Of a DNA stretch of 64,000 nucleotides, positions 62,621 through 64,000 are shown piece by piece. This DNA is from Halocafeteria seosinensis (Eukaryota; Sar; Bigyra; Bicosoecida), in NCBI GenBank assembly GCA_001687465.1, contig LVLI01000277.1, positions 1-64,000 of the forward strand. Direction: 5' to 3'. A program made the translations under genes and the position numbers. The notes under the pieces were generated by a model. The model did not search any database and had not been told where the DNA came from. It saw nothing but the letters and a program-made list of their open reading frames with translations. Every line of letters begins with the position of its first letter. Position 1 is the first letter of the stretch.

Positions 62621-63353
62621 ATGCCTCGCCATAGGAAGCACCATCGAGATGATGGCGATGACGATGAACGAGCTCATAAGCACAGTTCATCCTCCTCCAA
62701 GAAGAGATCCAGTCGCCATTCAAGCAAAAAGAAGAAAAGATCAAGATCGAAATCTGAATCTTCCTCGGACAGAAGCCGAAGTCCAAGCCATGAGAGATCC
62801 AAAAAGTCTTCCAGACGCGGAGAGGAGAATAAAAACAAGCAAAAGAAGAAATCGAAGAGCAGTCACAGTACAAGTAGATCTAGAAAAGAGCGATCGACAA
62901 TAGAGGGTGAAGGAGAAAGCTCAGAAGCGACTGCCCCTAAAGATGTTTCCCCGATAAGCAGAGATGATTACTTCCTCAAGAATCCAGAGTTCAGAGTCTG
63001 GCTAAAGAAGGCCAAGTAGGTACTACATAGGTTGGCACAAACACTGGCAACTTCATTAAACTAATATGGTGCACTGCAGGGACATTGTCTTTGACGATCT
63101 GGACGCAGCCGAAGCTCGAGAATACTTCCAAACATTTGTCGAGAAATGGAACACTGGAAAATTGCCTAACAGATACTACAGTGGATCCGTTGACGCTGCT
63201 TTTGAAAAGGAGAATCGTACACGACATCAGTGGAACTTTGCAAAAAAACTCACTGAAGATGAGAAGCTAAAGCTGGATTCTACAAAAGACAGTGTGTTCA
63301 GCTCCACGCGGCGTAGCGACGAACTGCAGAAAGCAGAGCTCGCGGGGGAATAG
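62621..63353 (+). CDS. SCI1-like (style cell-cycle inhibitor 1-type) nuclear protein
   Basis: Exons 62621..63015 and 63080..63353 give 222 residues. The first 100 residues are Ser/Arg/Lys-rich (KKRSSRHSSKKKKRSRSKS), as in splicing-speckle proteins. A conserved domain follows: SRDDYFLKNPEFRVWLKKAK joined across the intron to DIVFDDLDAAEAREYFQTF and VEKWNTGKLPNRYYSG. This is the family pattern of plant SCI1 and its eukaryotic relatives (xxFxVWLxxx...F..F...WN.GKL...YY). The molecular role is poorly known; a nuclear location is suggested by the basic SR-like region. Confidence 0.75.
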
Positions 63354-63399
63354 CCTTAAAGAGAAGATTTCCCTTGAAAGAAAATATAGCCTATGGTCC

Positions 63400-63400
<1 letters not shown>

Positions 63401-63461
<61 letters not shown>
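63401..63461. repeat. Compound microsatellite (AC)n-(AT)n next to an assembly gap
   Basis: (AC) repeats to about 63449, then (AT) repeats to 63461, followed by two undetermined bases (63462-63463) and more CA/TA sequence. Repeat length is probably unresolved in the assembly. Confidence 0.95.
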
Positions 63462-63674
63462 NNCACACATATGTGACAGATGGTCCACCGGCCGGGGAGT
63501 TGAACGTCTCCTCTTAATGAGGAGCGGTATGCACCCGTGTTAAGCAGCGACGGGCCCGCTGTTTCTGCAGCCTTGCTGACATGCGCCGTGAGGGAACACA
63601 ACACTGGTTTTGCTCAGGAGGCATCGGAGGAGAAGCCATGCCTGCGCCAACGACGTCAGGGGTACCGTCAAGGC

Positions 63675-63980
63675 TCAGTCTGGAAGGAAAAGGCCCTGAG
63701 CCTGCCACAGGGACGCCAGGACCGGTTGCAGCAGCGCAGGCAGGATTAAGTGTTGGTCCAGACGCAACAGTTGTGACCAATGACAAGCCACCACCTGACG
63801 CGGGAGGTGGCTTCTGTCCACCCCAGTTTCGTCAACATAGCCCAGATTGAAGTACATCTCCTGCTCGAGGTCGAAGAAGGTGCGGCTTCCCAGGTCCTTC
63901 TGAAGCCACGAAACCGGTTCCCACGTCTGTGCTGCCTCTGGGTAGCCCTTCCAGTTAACTACCCGACTACCGGTACCCAC
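63675..63980 (-). mobile_element. C-terminal chromodomain end of a Ty3/gypsy-type retroelement polyprotein (partial)
   Basis: A minus-strand frame open to the window's right edge region encodes VVNWKGYPEAAQTWEPVSWL, the core of a chromodomain (VxWKGYPxxxxTWEPxxxL), then FDLEQEMYFNLGYVDETG and a stop at 63675. Chromodomains at this position are typical of chromovirus integrases, which use them to target insertion. No ATG is needed, as the polyprotein would continue upstream beyond the window. The sequence between the stop and the microsatellite (63464-63674) is probably element 3' sequence, but no LTR can be confirmed. Confidence 0.65.
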
Positions 63981-64000
63981 ACTGAGGACAGAAATTCAGC

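Noticed and set aside
63475-63515. tRNA-like TTCAA followed by a CCA-like end on the minus strand
   Set aside because: The flanking bases do not form a T-stem, and no acceptor, D or anticodon arm can be drawn.

Overview
This is a nuclear segment from a eukaryotic protist. Nearly every gene is split by short spliceosomal introns (about 45-160 nt, mostly 58-77) that can be placed by GT..AG borders and reading phase. There are no operons, Shine-Dalgarno sites or bacterial genes. I resolved about 29 genes in 64 kb (roughly one per 2.2 kb), two microsatellites, one decayed gene copy and the edge of a Ty3/gypsy-type chromodomain retroelement. The gene set points to a flagellated organism (MNS1, an EFCAB6-like EF-hand protein, a PPEF-type phosphatase, a CaaX-ending inositol 5-phosphatase) with condensin II, meiotic HOP2 and a selenocysteine pathway (PSTK). 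A chlorophyll(ide) b reductase-like SDR hints at algal ancestry. I cannot name the species.

Layout. 1-8,000: diacylglycerol-lipase-like enzyme (+), multi-EF-hand protein (-), Na+/H+ exchanger with an extracellular receptor-like domain (+). 8,000-14,300: condensin II subunit G2 (-) head-to-head with an ESCO/Eco1 cohesin acetyltransferase (+), then a Ser-rich unknown (-). 14,300-16,350: no confident gene. 16,350-21,300: CAP-Gly/IQ/PPEF phosphatase fusion (+) and PSTK (-). 21,700-32,500: R3H-DEVH RNA helicase with RGG tails (-), inositol 5-phosphatase (+), NYC1/NOL-like SDR (-), two adjacent secreted glutathione-peroxidase-like genes (-). 33,000-47,000: eight-TM protein (+), mitochondrial unknown (-), HOP2 (-), MNS1 (+), MTHFS (-), IPK1 (+), cyclic-nucleotide-binding protein (-), small mitochondrial unknown (-). 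47,400-59,500: 1,433-residue membrane protein with repeats and WH2-like motifs (+), FYVE/ankyrin protein (-), a 2OG-Fe(II) oxygenase (-) and its decayed tandem copy. 60,000-64,000: SOSS-B-like ssDNA-binding protein (-), mitochondrial Mn-SOD (+), a 136-residue membrane protein hidden in four small exons (-), SCI1-like protein (+), a microsatellite with two unresolved bases, and a chromodomain retroelement end (-).

Themes. Genes alternate in strand and converge very tightly: several tail-to-tail pairs have spacers of only 5-75 bp. Divergent pairs link related jobs (condensin II with the cohesin acetyltransferase; HOP2 with MNS1). The most unusual content is domain fusion: receptor-exchanger, CAP-Gly-phosphatase-EF-hand, UBZ-like finger inside a DEVH helicase, and a membrane protein with a WH2-like tail. 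All gene models come from reading splice sites and frames by eye. For most multi-exon models the summed exon length is an exact multiple of three, which supports them, but transcripts were not available.
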